Positions 8,233 through 16,696 of a DNA stretch of 64,000 bases are shown piece by piece; position 1 is the first letter of the stretch; every line of letters begins with the position of its first letter. The stretch is from assembly GCF_900112175.1 (NCBI RefSeq), contig NZ_FOYT01000001.1, positions 1 to 64,000 on the forward strand, in the 5' to 3' direction. The notes beneath the pieces are model-generated. The model was not told the DNA's origin. It did no database searches and saw only the letters and a program-made list of their open reading frames with translations. Source of the stretch: Halogeometricum rufum. GTDB lineage: Archaea > Halobacteriota > Halobacteria > Halobacteriales > Haloferacaceae. The position numbers were made by a program, and so were the translations under genes.

Positions 8233-9966
8233 CTACCGCAGTGCGTCGAGGTCGAACTCGAACGCCGCGACGGGCAGTTCCAGGTCGTGTTCGACCAGCA
8301 CCGCAGGGTGAATCTCGCCGACGACGCCCACGTCCGCGCCGTCGACGACGACGCTGGCGACGCGGCCGTCGATGAACGACGGGTGGTCGGTGGCGGGCGT
8401 CTCCAGTTCGACGCCGAAGTCGCGGCAGAGCGTCTGGAGACGGGCCTTCGCGTCCTCGAAGGTGGCGTCGTGACGGGCGAGGACGCCGGCGACGTGCCGC
8501 CGTTCGGCGACGCGCGTGTTCACCGAGTCGTCGCGTTCGGCGACCAATCCGATTTCGGCGAGGTCCTGCGGGTACGCGCGGTGGGTGTTGTTCTCCAGGA
8601 CCATCAGCAGGGAGGGGAGCGCCCACGTGCGGAGGATGGTGTAGTCCTCGCTGTACGGGCCGGTTATCTCCGCGGCGTCGCCGCCGCCGAGAACCGAACG
8701 TCCGGGTTCGACGCGCATCCGGTCGTACACCTCCGCCTCGCTGGTCATGTGGAAGTTCAGCATGTCCTCGAAGCCGAGTCCCACGAGGGAGTTGCGGGCC
8801 GCGTCCTCCAGTCGGGAGCGTTCGTGGCGGCCGCCGACCGTCCCCACGTTCGGATAGCGCGGTTCGAGTTCGTTGAAGCCGTACGCGCGTCCCACGTCGT
8901 CGATGAGGTCCAACGGGTGGAGCACGTCCACGCGGTACGGCGGAATCGACACCTCGTAGACCACGTCGTCGCTTTCGGCGTCCGCGTCGGCACCGTCGTC
9001 CGCGTTCGCGTCGAGGCCGGACCGTTCGAACAGGTCCACCACCTCGCGCGGTTCGAGGTCGACGCCGAGCATCGTCTCGATGCGGTCGTGCGAGACGTGC
9101 TTCGTGTCCACCTCGAAGTCCGGCCGGACGAGAGAGCCCGACTCGTACTCGACTTCGACCTCCTCGATGGTCGCGCCGCGCGCGTCGAGGGCGTAGCAGA
9201 CGATGTTGCACATCCGGTCGATGGTCCACTGGTCGGTCCCCGTGAGTTCGACGAGCAGTTCGCGGGACTCGGTGGACACCTCGGTCCGGCGGCCGTTGAT
9301 GACCGGCGGGAACGAGAACAGGCCGAGTTCGTCGTATATCGCCGGGTAGCGGTCGTACTCCGAGACGAGGTCGGCGTACGTCTGACCCGTCTGGTGGCGT
9401 TCGAGGACCTCGGCGGGCGTCATCTCCGCGTCGGCGTCGAGGGGGACGAACGTGTCGCCGTCGGGGTCGACGCCGGTGTAGGTGATGGAGTTGCCGCCCG
9501 ACTCCTCGGTGAGCACCTCGCCCTTCAGCATCGTCAGGTCGTGGATGCCGATTGCGCCCTTCGCGCGCTTGCGGCCCATCGTCGCGTGCAGTTTCTCCTG
9601 CAGTTGGATGAGCGAGTCGAGGGCGTCCTCGTCCAGGTCGACCCCGCGGATTATCGCGCCGGTGACGTACGGCCGTTGGTCCGGCACGTCCTCGTCCACG
9701 ACGAACGTGAAGTCGGGGTCGTTCGTCTTCGGGACGTAGACGCCGCGGGAGTCGCCGTACTGGTAGCGGAGCGACCGCGCGACGCCCTCCACGGAGAGCC
9801 TGTCGAGTCGGTCGGGGCCGAACTCCAGTTGGAACGCCCCCTCCTCGGTCTCGCCTTCGAACTCCAGTCCGAGGGCGAACAGGTCCTCCTTGAACTCCTC
9901 GTCGGACTTCTCGTCGTGCCCGGTCAGGTCGCGCAGTTCGTCGGGGTGAACGTCGACGACGGGCAT
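8233..9966 (-). CDS. pheT: Phenylalanyl-tRNA synthetase beta subunit
   Basis: Large structural and editing subunit of the (alpha-beta)2 phenylalanine-tRNA ligase, 577 residues, the usual archaeal length. The start MPVVDVHPDEL at 9966 overlaps the last base of the pheS stop (TAATG), which indicates translational coupling. Visible landmarks are the HTTxG-like B-domain segment with QEKLHATMGRKRAKGAIGIHDL (B3/B4 region), the B5 segment beginning near YALDARGATIEEVEV, and the class II-like catalytic-core remnant (VEVSIPPYRVDVLHPLDLIDDVGRAYG as YEVSIPPYR...). It has no ferredoxin-like C-terminal domain, as expected for archaea. Longer in-frame extensions upstream lie inside pheS and are spurious. 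Confidence 0.95.
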   Translation of the reverse strand: MPVVDVHPDELRDLTGHDEKSDEEFKEDLFALGLEFEGETEEGAFQLEFGPDRLDRLSVEGVARSLRYQYGDSRGVYVPKTNDPDFTFVVDEDVPDQRPYVTGAIIRGVDLDEDALDSLIQLQEKLHATMGRKRAKGAIGIHDLTMLKGEVLTEESGGNSITYTGVDPDGDTFVPLDADAEMTPAEVLERHQTGQTYADLVSEYDRYPAIYDELGLFSFPPVINGRRTEVSTESRELLVELTGTDQWTIDRMCNIVCYALDARGATIEEVEVEYESGSLVRPDFEVDTKHVSHDRIETMLGVDLEPREVVDLFERSGLDANADDGADADAESDDVVYEVSIPPYRVDVLHPLDLIDDVGRAYGFNELEPRYPNVGTVGGRHERSRLEDAARNSLVGLGFEDMLNFHMTSEAEVYDRMRVEPGRSVLGGGDAAEITGPYSEDYTILRTWALPSLLMVLENNTHRAYPQDLAEIGLVAERDDSVNTRVAERRHVAGVLARHDATFEDAKARLQTLCRDFGVELETPATDHPSFIDGRVASVVVDGADVGVVGEIHPAVLVEHDLELPVAAFEFDLDALR

Positions 9967-11471
9967 TATCGGAGCACCTCCGTCTCGCGGAGCAGTTCGA
10001 GGTCGGACATCGTCCCGTGCACGTCGCGTATGTCGTCGAAGCCGTACATGAGCATCAGCAGGCGTTCCAGCGCGAGGCCCCACGCCATCACGTCGCAGTC
10101 GACGCCCAGCGGTTCGAGCACCTCGTCGCGGAACATACCCGAGTTCCCTATCTCTATCAGTTCGCCCGTCTCGGGGTGCCGTCCGAACAGTTCGAACGAC
10201 GGCTCCGTGTAGGGGTTGTAGTGCGGCTTGAACTGGATGTCCGTGATGCCGAACTGCGCGTAGAACTCCTCGAAGGTGCCCATCAGGTCGCGCACCGAGA
10301 GGTCGTCGGCCATCACCCAGCCCTCTATCTGGTAGAACTCCAGCAGGTGGGTCGGGTCCAGCGTGTCGTTGCGGTACACCTTCTCGACGGAGAAGTACCG
10401 CTGCGGCGGTTCCAACTCGCCGACTTCGTGCCCCGAGAGGTAGCGCATCGACAGCGAGGTGGTGTGTCCCCGGAGGGCGATGGCGCGGGCGAAGTCCTCG
10501 GACCACGGCGAGTGGTAGCCGTCGCCGTCCGGGCCGACGCCGTTCCGGTGGGCGTCCTCGACCCGGTCGACCAGGTCCTCGGGCACCTCCTCGATGGGCG
10601 GCACGTCGAGGGCGAACCGGTCCCAGTGGGTCCGCGCCGGGTGGTCCTGCGGCATGAACAGGCAGTCGTTGATCCAGAAGTCCGCGTCGGCGTGCGGTCC
10701 CTCCATCTCCTGAAAGCCCATGCCGACGAGCACGTCCTTCACTCGGTCCGCGGTCTGTCGGAGGATGTGCGTCTTGCCGCCGCGCGCGTCGGGCGCGTCG
10801 GCCTCGACGTTGTACTCGGTGAACTCGACGTCCTGCCACTCGCCGGAGGTGAGCATCTCGGGGGTGAGGCGGTCCACCGTCTCCGCCGCCTCGACGCCCT
10901 CCATGAGGAGGGTGACGCCCGCATCGGTGAGGGTGACCGAGCGGACCGTCTCCTCGTGGCGTTCGACGAGGTTGCGCGAGACGAGTTGGTCGAGTGTGTC
11001 CTCGTCGTCGACCGTCTCGCCGTCCGCGAGGGCGGCCAGGGCGACGGACTCGGCGTCGCTCTCGGCGTCCGCGTCGCCGTCGGCGGCGAGTTCGCCGCCG
11101 TCGATGTCGCCGTAGCCCTTCCGGCCGAAGTTCGCGAGGGCGATATCCACCTCGGGGCCGCCCAGTCCGGCGGCGCCGATGACCTGCCCCATCGGAACCG
11201 GGTCGTCCGTCGCGCCCGCCTCGACGGCGGCGCGGTAGAGTCGCACCTCGGGGAGATCGGACTCGACGTACTCGCGGCCCTCCTCGGTGAGTTCGTGCGT
11301 CACCGCCTCCGCCTCCTCGACGGCGACGTAGCCCTCGTCGCGCAGTTCGAAGGCGGCCTGCGTCACCGTCTCGGGTTTCAGTCCCGTCTCGTCGGCGAGT
11401 TCGCCGACGGTCGTTGCGTCCGTCGCACTCGCGGCGTTCAACACCGCGACCTGTGATTCGGGTAGTTTCAT
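9966..11471 (-). CDS. pheS: Phenylalanyl-tRNA synthetase alpha subunit
   Basis: Catalytic subunit of phenylalanine-tRNA ligase (class II), 501 residues. The N-terminal about 150 residues form winged-helix repeats (VGELADETGLKPETVTQAAFEL, then QVIGAAGL) that bind tRNA in the archaeal/eukaryotic type; a short acidic linker follows near 150. The catalytic core shows motif 1 around HPARTHWDRF, motif 2 in EKVYRNDTLDPTHLLEF, and motif 3 in GLALERLLMLMYG. The start at 11471 gives the canonical MKLPESQ N-terminus. No TATA-like element lies about 27 bases upstream, so transcription probably starts far upstream, near the Phe-rich leader ORF at 11720-11806. It is cotranscribed with pheT. Confidence 0.95.
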   Translation of the reverse strand: MKLPESQVAVLNAASATDATTVGELADETGLKPETVTQAAFELRDEGYVAVEEAEAVTHELTEEGREYVESDLPEVRLYRAAVEAGATDDPVPMGQVIGAAGLGGPEVDIALANFGRKGYGDIDGGELAADGDADAESDAESVALAALADGETVDDEDTLDQLVSRNLVERHEETVRSVTLTDAGVTLLMEGVEAAETVDRLTPEMLTSGEWQDVEFTEYNVEADAPDARGGKTHILRQTADRVKDVLVGMGFQEMEGPHADADFWINDCLFMPQDHPARTHWDRFALDVPPIEEVPEDLVDRVEDAHRNGVGPDGDGYHSPWSEDFARAIALRGHTTSLSMRYLSGHEVGELEPPQRYFSVEKVYRNDTLDPTHLLEFYQIEGWVMADDLSVRDLMGTFEEFYAQFGITDIQFKPHYNPYTEPSFELFGRHPETGELIEIGNSGMFRDEVLEPLGVDCDVMAWGLALERLLMLMYGFDDIRDVHGTMSDLELLRETEVLR

Positions 11472-11535
11472 TTCGTGTTCGCGTCGGTCGTTGTCGCGTC
11501 TACCGGCCGAAGGCCAGTTAGCAGTTCCGAAGCGC

Positions 11536-11553
11536 GCGAGCGAGACCGCTCGC
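11536..11553 (-). promoter_or_regulatory. Second hairpin in pheST leader
   Basis: Perfect 6-bp stem (GCGAGC/GCTCGC) with a 6-base loop, about 65 bases before the pheS start. One arm can alternatively pair with the 3' arm of the large upstream hairpin. It is not followed by a T-run, so it is not an obvious intrinsic terminator. The role is inferred. Confidence 0.35.
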
Positions 11554-11640
11554 ACGGGGCCGGTTCGGGCGGTTTCGTCGCCGGCGGCCGTCGGGACGGC
11601 GTGTGCCGCGCCGACACCCGGCGACGAGTCCGCCGCCCTC

Positions 11641-11720
11641 ACGAGCGCGATTGCATCGGTGCGACGGTGGTCGCCGCCGTCGCGGCAGCGACCCCGGCGC
11701 GAGACGACAATCGCGCTCGT
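11641..11720 (-). promoter_or_regulatory. Nested hairpin in pheST leader
   Basis: A perfect 13-bp inverted repeat (11708-11720 with 11641-11653; arm ACGAGCGCGATTG and its complement) encloses a perfectly paired 11-bp hairpin with one G-U pair and a CGA loop (11669-11693). In the transcript the 5' arm begins at the final A of the leader-peptide stop codon (11720-11722). A ribosome finishing the leader peptide would therefore occupy the arm, while one stalled on the Phe codons would leave it free. The 3' arm can also pair over 6 bases with a downstream 6-bp hairpin at 11536-11553. The pairings are read directly from sequence; the switching role is inferred. Confidence 0.65.
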
Positions 11721-11806
11721 CAGTCGACCCCGAAGAAGAAGCCGAACCCGTCGGTTGCGGTCGGTTCGGACGCGACGCCTCCGCCGTCGGTGGGTCCGGT
11801 CGGCAT
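11720..11806 (-). CDS. Phe-rich leader peptide upstream of pheST
   Basis: A 28-codon ORF on the pheS strand, 249 bases before the pheS start. It ends GFGFFFGVD-stop, with Phe at residues 21, 23, 24 and 25, all TTC codons. It begins with ATG. A T-rich stretch (TTTTG, 11831-11835) sits 27 bases upstream, the spacing of a haloarchaeal TATA box for a leaderless mRNA, so the ORF would be at the very 5' end of the pheS transcript. The stop codon opens the large hairpin at 11641-11720. The layout parallels leader peptides of bacterial phe operons, where ribosome stalling on Phe codons senses charged tRNA-Phe. Translation and regulatory role are unproven. Confidence 0.6.
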   Translation of the reverse strand: MPTGPTDGGGVASEPTATDGFGFFFGVD

Positions 11807-12055
11807 GGTCCCAACGAGCGAGTCGCGGGACAAAACGGTTCCGACTCCGTGCGACGGCGTAGCACGTCCGACGCGCGCCGTCGACGTTCGACGCCCCGCG
11901 TCGGTCTTCGACGCCGCGCGCCCCCGGCCCGCAGCTTCATGTCTGCCGCCGGACATCGATACACCGGGATGAGTGTGCCACGTCCGACTCGCTGGCCGCG
12001 ACGCACCGGAGCGACAGAGTCGCCGTCTCGACCGACCGTCCGGAGGGGTCGATAG

Positions 12056-12463
12056 ATGCTCGAACTCGAACCCCTCCTGCTGCAGGGGGGCGGTCCGAGT
12101 CGGTCGCTGGGCGGCGCGATATTCGTCTTCGTCGTCAACCTCCTCATCGGTGCCGTCGGTATCCACACCGGCGCGCGCCTCATCATCGACAGAGACGTGG
12201 GCTACGGGCGCGCGGTGTTCACCGCCTTCGTCGGTGCCCTCGTCTGGGCCGTCGTCGCGTTCTTCCTCGGGTGGATTCCGCTCCTCGGCCCGATACTCGC
12301 GCTCGCCGCGTGGATAGGGGTCATCAACTGGCAGTACCCCGGCGGCTGGCTGGCGGCGGCGACCATCGGCGGCGTCGCGTGGCTGGTGGCCGCCCTCGTC
12401 CTCTACGCCCTCGCGGCGCTGGGACTGTTCAGGTTCGCGGCGTTCGGCATCCCCGGCGTCTGA
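12056..12463 (+). CDS. Four-helix membrane protein, unknown function
   Basis: A 135-residue hydrophobic protein with membrane segments at about residues 20-40, 50-70, 74-90 and 98-128, and a conserved-looking GARLIIDRDVGYGRAV loop between helices 1 and 2. The start at 12056 is supported by GGAGGGG about 8-14 bases upstream. It is divergent from the pheST leader, with 249 bases between the two starts. I do not recognise a named family; similar small membrane proteins are common in haloarchaea. Confidence 0.7.
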   Translation: MLELEPLLLQGGGPSRSLGGAIFVFVVNLLIGAVGIHTGARLIIDRDVGYGRAVFTAFVGALVWAVVAFFLGWIPLLGPILALAAWIGVINWQYPGGWLAAATIGGVAWLVAALVLYALAALGLFRFAAFGIPGV

Positions 12464-12549
12464 CGCGGCACCGCCGCCGGGGCGGACGGCCCGTCGCGCC
12501 GACCGAGACGGCCGTGCGCTTTATTCGCGCACCGTCCTCAGCACCGGAC

Positions 12550-12807
12550 ATGGTCAGCAAGACGCTCAACGCGGAGAAACTCACGCGCGAAGAGGCCGCC
12601 AGCCGCCTGCGAGCGCTCGCGGACGCCATCGAGAGCGGCGGCGACGCGGACGTCAGCGTCGGCAACAAGCGGATACGGCTCAGCCCGCGGTCGTCGCTCG
12701 CCTACGAAATCGGCGTGCGCGAACGGTCGTCCATCCTCCGCGGGAGCAGAGAGAGCATCACCGTCACGATGGACTGGAAGGCCGCGTCCGGGCGACGGAG
12801 CGAGTAA
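12550..12807 (+). CDS. Amphi-Trp domain protein
   Basis: An 85-residue protein matching the haloarchaeal amphi-Trp domain pattern: an N-terminal helix (LTREEAASRLRALADAIESGG), two strand segments (ADVSVGNKRIRLSP, SLAYEIGVRERS), and a terminal ITVTMDWK strand whose Trp gives the family its name. The biochemical role is unknown. A TATA-like TTTATT at 12520-12525 lies about 28 bases before the ATG, so the mRNA is probably leaderless. That also excludes longer in-frame starts upstream that run through the preceding gene. Confidence 0.75.
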   Translation: MVSKTLNAEKLTREEAASRLRALADAIESGGDADVSVGNKRIRLSPRSSLAYEIGVRERSSILRGSRESITVTMDWKAASGRRSE

Positions 12808-12843
12808 CCGTCCGGTCCGGCGTGACGGCGACGGGCGGCCCCC

Positions 12844-13992
12844 TCACGCCACGTTCTGTTCGACCAGTCCCTCGTCGTCGGCCTCGAACCGGTCCAGCGA
12901 CAGCGCAGAGACGTCGACGTGCGAGGCCGCGCCGTCGAGACACAACTCGGCGACGCACCGGCCCGTCGCGGGGGCGTGCTGGAAGCCGTGGCCGGAGAAC
13001 CCCGCGGCGACGACGAACCCCGGCGCCACCTCGTCCACGACGGCGTGGTGGTCGGGCGTGACGGCGTACAGGCCGGCCCACCCGTTCCGGACGCGCGTCT
13101 CGGGACCGAAGTAGCGCGCCACGTCCGCCGCGCGTTCGACCGCCTCGGCCGTCCACGCCAAATCGGGCGACTCCGAGAAGTCGTCGGGGTCCACGTCCGG
13201 GTCCTCGTCGGCGAAGTGGCCGCCGACGAGGGCCGTCCCCTCGCGTTCGGGGCGGAAGTATGCCCCCCTGTCGAGGTCGATGGTGAGCGGGACGGACTCG
13301 GGGAGGAGGCGTTCGGGTTCGACGACGGCGGCCTGTCGGCGGCGCGGCGCGACGGGGAGCGCCACGTCGGCGAGGCGGCCGACGCGTCTGGCCCACGCGC
13401 CGGCGGCGTTGACGACGGCGTCGGCCGCGAACGTCTCCGCGGGCGTCTCGACGCGCCAGCCGTCGCCCTCGCGGTCCAGGCCCGTGACCGGCGTCTTCGT
13501 CCGCACGTCCACGCCCGCCTCGTCGACGGCCCGCGAGTAGCCCTGCACCGCCGAGTGCGGGTCGGCGACGCCGTCGTCCGGGCAGTACGTCGCCGCGACG
13601 AACTCGTCGGCGCGGAGTTCCGGACAGACTTCGGTCGCCTCCGCGGGCGAGAGCAGTCGGCTGGGGACGCCGCGAGCCGTCTGCATCTCGACGTTCGACT
13701 CGAAGTCGGCGGCCGTCGACGCCTCGCGCGCGAGGAACAGGTAGCCGTTCCGCCGGTAGTCGATGTCGACGCCGAACCGCTCCTCGAACGACTCCCAGAC
13801 GGGGACGCTGGCGACGGAGAGGTCGACGTTCACGGGCGTGGAAAACTGCATCCGAATCCCGCCGGCGGCCCGGCCGGTGCTGCCCCCGCCGAGTGTGCCG
13901 GCCTCGCAGAGCGTCACGTCCGCGCCGCGTTCGGCGAGTGCGTGGGCGGACGACAGTCCGACGACGCCCCCGCCGACGATGACGACGTGCAT
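12844..13992 (-). CDS. FAD-dependent oxidoreductase (DAO/sarcosine oxidase-like)
   Basis: A 382-residue flavoenzyme of the D-amino-acid oxidase superfamily. It begins at once with the FAD-binding MHVVIVGGGVVGLSSAHAL dinucleotide fold, then GGGSTGRAAGGI, the VNAAGAWA strand, and C-terminal GGHF, WAGLYAVTPDHHAVV and GFSGHGFQHAPATG, which close the FAD site. Likely substrates are secondary or N-methylated amino acids. It is divergent from an ornithine-cyclodeaminase-like gene, and since both can act on amino or imino acids the pair may serve one catabolic route; that is an inference from position only. The start at 13992 puts the Rossmann motif at residue 3. Confidence 0.82.
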   Translation of the reverse strand: MHVVIVGGGVVGLSSAHALAERGADVTLCEAGTLGGGSTGRAAGGIRMQFSTPVNVDLSVASVPVWESFEERFGVDIDYRRNGYLFLAREASTAADFESNVEMQTARGVPSRLLSPAEATEVCPELRADEFVAATYCPDDGVADPHSAVQGYSRAVDEAGVDVRTKTPVTGLDREGDGWRVETPAETFAADAVVNAAGAWARRVGRLADVALPVAPRRRQAAVVEPERLLPESVPLTIDLDRGAYFRPEREGTALVGGHFADEDPDVDPDDFSESPDLAWTAEAVERAADVARYFGPETRVRNGWAGLYAVTPDHHAVVDEVAPGFVVAAGFSGHGFQHAPATGRCVAELCLDGAASHVDVSALSLDRFEADDEGLVEQNVA

Positions 13993-14104
13993 GGTCCCGC
14001 TTCGATTGCGGTGGGTATGAATGTCACCCACGGTAGCTGGCGACGAGCGAGCCCCTCGCCGCGCAGGCGGAAGAACGATTCGCCTCCGCGTCGAACGGGG
14101 AGAC

Positions 14105-15073
14105 ATGACCGACGTACGCGTCCTCTCGGACGAACGGGTCGCCTCGTTGCTCTCCCTGCCGGACCTCCTGCCCGAGATAGAGCGGGCGTTCGTGAAACAG
14201 GGCCGCGGCGAGGTCGAACGGCCGCCGCGGCCGCACTACTCAGTCGGGGCGGAGACGCCCGGCACCGCGCTGACGATGCCCGCCTACGTCCACGGCGACC
14301 CGACGTACGCGACGAAACTCGCCGCCGTCCACGAGTCGAACGCCGAGAAGGGACTGCCGACCGTGAACGCGCAGATTGCCGTCACGGACGCCGAGACGGG
14401 ACTCCCCCTCGCCTACCTCGCCGGCACTCGCGTGACGAACGCGCGGACGGGGTGTATCGGCGGTCTGGCGGCGCGGGAACTCGCCGACGCCCCCGTCCGA
14501 CTGGGCGTGTTCGGCGCGGGCGCGCAGGCGCGGTGGCAGACGCGCGCCGTCGCGGCGGCGACGGACCTCGAACGGGTGCGAATCTACTCCCCGTCGGACT
14601 CCCGCGAGGCGTGCGCCGCGGACCTGCGCGCGCGACTGCCGGACGTGGACGTGTCGGCCGTCGACTCGCCGGACGAGGTGCTGGCGGGGTCGAACGTCGT
14701 CGTGACGGCGACGACCAGCACCGAACCGGTGTTCGACGGCGACCGACTGGAGACGGGGACGCTCGTCGTCGCCGTCGGCGCGTTCACCCCGGAGATGCGC
14801 GAACTCGACGGGGTGACCGTCCGCCGCGCGAGTCGCCTGTTCGCCGACGTGCCCGAGGAGGCCGTCGAGACGGGCGACTTCGCCGAGGCGGGCGTGGAGG
14901 CGACGGACCTGACGCCGTTCTCGGACGTGTTCGAGGCGGGGACGGGCCGCGAGAACGACGGCGAGATAGTCGTCGTCGAGAGCGTCGGGTCGGCGGTGCT
15001 GGACGCGGTGACGGCCGGCCACCTGTACGAGGCGGCCGAAGAAGCGGACGCGGGAACGGTCGTCGAACTGTAA
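14105..15073 (+). CDS. Ornithine cyclodeaminase / mu-crystallin family protein
   Basis: A 322-residue NAD(P)-dependent enzyme of the ornithine cyclodeaminase, archaeal alanine dehydrogenase and imine reductase family. Signatures visible are YATKLAAVHESNAEKGLPTV (substrate lysine region), GTRVTNARTG (conserved Arg), the Rossmann motif LGVFGAGAQARWQTRAV, VVVTATTSTEPVF, and GTLVVAVGAFTPEMRELD. Which amino acid it acts on cannot be told from sequence; archaeal alanine dehydrogenase is an equal possibility. The start at 14105 follows GGGGAGAC; an earlier in-frame start at 14021 would add a Gly/Arg-rich leader and is unlikely. It ends 6 bases from the convergent trpS stop. Confidence 0.82.
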   Translation: MTDVRVLSDERVASLLSLPDLLPEIERAFVKQGRGEVERPPRPHYSVGAETPGTALTMPAYVHGDPTYATKLAAVHESNAEKGLPTVNAQIAVTDAETGLPLAYLAGTRVTNARTGCIGGLAARELADAPVRLGVFGAGAQARWQTRAVAAATDLERVRIYSPSDSREACAADLRARLPDVDVSAVDSPDEVLAGSNVVVTATTSTEPVFDGDRLETGTLVVAVGAFTPEMRELDGVTVRRASRLFADVPEEAVETGDFAEAGVEATDLTPFSDVFEAGTGRENDGEIVVVESVGSAVLDAVTAGHLYEAAEEADAGTVVEL

Positions 15074-15079
15074 CCCGAG

Positions 15080-16696
15080 TCAGTCGTCGCCGGGGGCGAC
15101 GCCGCGGCGGCCCGACTCGGTGGAGATGTCGAGTTCGTCCAGCAGTTCCTCCATCTCCGCGCGCTTCTCCTGGTGGTCTGCGAGGAACTCCCGCATCAGT
15201 TCGGCGGCCTGCTCCTTGCACCCGCCACAGAGGCGTTCGCCGCCGACGCACTCGTCGTACACCTCCTTGGCGAACTCGTCGTCGTCGCCGGCCAGCAGGT
15301 AGGCGTACAGTTCGTAGACGGGGCACTTGTCCGCCTCGCCGCCGAGTTCGCGCTGTTTCTCGGCCGTCTCGCGCCCGCCCGTCGTCGCGGACTTCACCTT
15401 GTCGTAGCCCTCCTCGGGGTCGTCCAACAGGGAGATGTGACTCGCCGGAACCGACGAGGACATCTTCCCGCCCGTCAGCCCGGTCATGAACCGGTGGTAG
15501 ACCGAGGAGGGGTGGACGAAGCCGTAGCCGCCGTGGTCGACTTCCACCTCGCGGGCGAGTTCGTCGGCGTCGGCGAACGACAGGTCGAAGGCGTCGATGT
15601 GCTCGTCGTAGCGGCGTTTCTCGCCGTCGATTGCCTCCACGAGGGCGTCGAACGCCGCGTCGGTGGCGTTGGCGTCGAGGAAGCGGACGCGCCGGCGGAG
15701 GGGTTCCATCCCGGCGTTCGTCAGTTTCTCGACGGCGCTCTCGCGGACGTCCTCGGCGACGACGACGCCGAGTGCGTCGAGGTTCGCCTCCGAGAGCCAC
15801 TCGCCCGCCTCCTCACAGCGCGGCGTCTCGGGGTCCTCGGCGAACGCCTCGCGGTCCTCGTAGGCGGCGGCGACGAGCGAGCGTTCGGCGTCCGTCAGTT
15901 CGAAACTCGCGTACGCCTCGGTCACCTTGAAGAAGCGCATCCGGTCCGACAGGTCGCGGGCGAGGCGGACGTGCGGGTCCTGGTCGGGGCCGACGGGGAT
16001 GACCGTCGGTTTCGGCTCGTCCAGTTGGGGGTAGAGGATGTCCGCCATCTGCGTGACGACCGACTGCACGTGCGAGACGTTCGTACTGCCGTCGAAGCCG
16101 TAGATGGCCTCGAACTCCGAGTAGTTCGCCTTCGACCCGAGTTCGAAGGCGAGGTCCTGCAGTTCGCGGTTGTCGGACTGCCGGTAGAGTTCGCCCTCCT
16201 CGGGGTCGAATCCGAGTGCGAGCAGCGACAGCAGGTAGTCGCGCGCGTGTTCGTCTATCTCCTCCCACGTCATGCCGCGCGCGGAGTGGGCCTCCAGGTC
16301 GGCGATGAGACCGTACGCGTCGCCGCCCTGCTGCTGATGCCAGATTATCTCGTCGAAGACGAGTTTGTGGCCGATGTGGGGATCGCCGGTCGGCATGAAC
16401 CCCGAGAGGACCGCGAACGGGTCGCCGTCGCGCATCGCCTCGGCGACGGGCCGGTAGTCGCGGTGGCCGAAGATGACGCCGCGGCGCATCAGGTAGTGCG
16501 GGTCCGGAATCTCCGGGAGCACCTCGTCGAACTCCTCGATGCCGAACTCCTCGAACAGTTTGCGGTAGTCCGAGATTGTCGAGGAACCCCACGGGTCCAA
16601 GGCCACGTCGTCAGCTCCTTCCGCCGAGGTACCCCCGTCCGTGCGGGGGTCCTCGCGTCCCGACGCGTCCGTCTCGGTGTCGTGGTCTCGTGTCAT
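15080..16696 (-). CDS. trpS: Tryptophanyl-tRNA synthetase
   Basis: Class I synthetase charging tRNA-Trp, 538 residues and thus of the longer archaeal type. It shows the HIGH-like GDPHIGHKLV near residue 107, GADQ-like PVGPDQDPHVRLARDL, and the KMSKS equivalent GGKMSSSVPASH near 410. An acidic, low-complexity N-terminal tail of about 30 residues precedes the core. A C-terminal segment contains CVGGERLCGGCKEQA, a possible Zn site. Its ATG overlaps the endA stop by 4 bases (16693-16696), so endA-trpS form a translationally coupled operon. That is a reasonable link because haloarchaeal tRNA-Trp has an intron removed by EndA (established knowledge). Confidence 0.95.
   Translation of the reverse strand: MTRDHDTETDASGREDPRTDGGTSAEGADDVALDPWGSSTISDYRKLFEEFGIEEFDEVLPEIPDPHYLMRRGVIFGHRDYRPVAEAMRDGDPFAVLSGFMPTGDPHIGHKLVFDEIIWHQQQGGDAYGLIADLEAHSARGMTWEEIDEHARDYLLSLLALGFDPEEGELYRQSDNRELQDLAFELGSKANYSEFEAIYGFDGSTNVSHVQSVVTQMADILYPQLDEPKPTVIPVGPDQDPHVRLARDLSDRMRFFKVTEAYASFELTDAERSLVAAAYEDREAFAEDPETPRCEEAGEWLSEANLDALGVVVAEDVRESAVEKLTNAGMEPLRRRVRFLDANATDAAFDALVEAIDGEKRRYDEHIDAFDLSFADADELAREVEVDHGGYGFVHPSSVYHRFMTGLTGGKMSSSVPASHISLLDDPEEGYDKVKSATTGGRETAEKQRELGGEADKCPVYELYAYLLAGDDDEFAKEVYDECVGGERLCGGCKEQAAELMREFLADHQEKRAEMEELLDELDISTESGRRGVAPGDD

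Noticed and set aside
11836-12055. Coding gene between pheST leader and the membrane protein
   Set aside because: Open frames on both strands here are Arg/Pro/Ser-rich with no start signals; it is best read as a divergent promoter region.
12844-13992. Duplicate of the DAO gene at 57926-59059
   Set aside because: Both belong to the DAO superfamily, but their inner motifs and lengths differ, so they are separate members and not a recent duplication.
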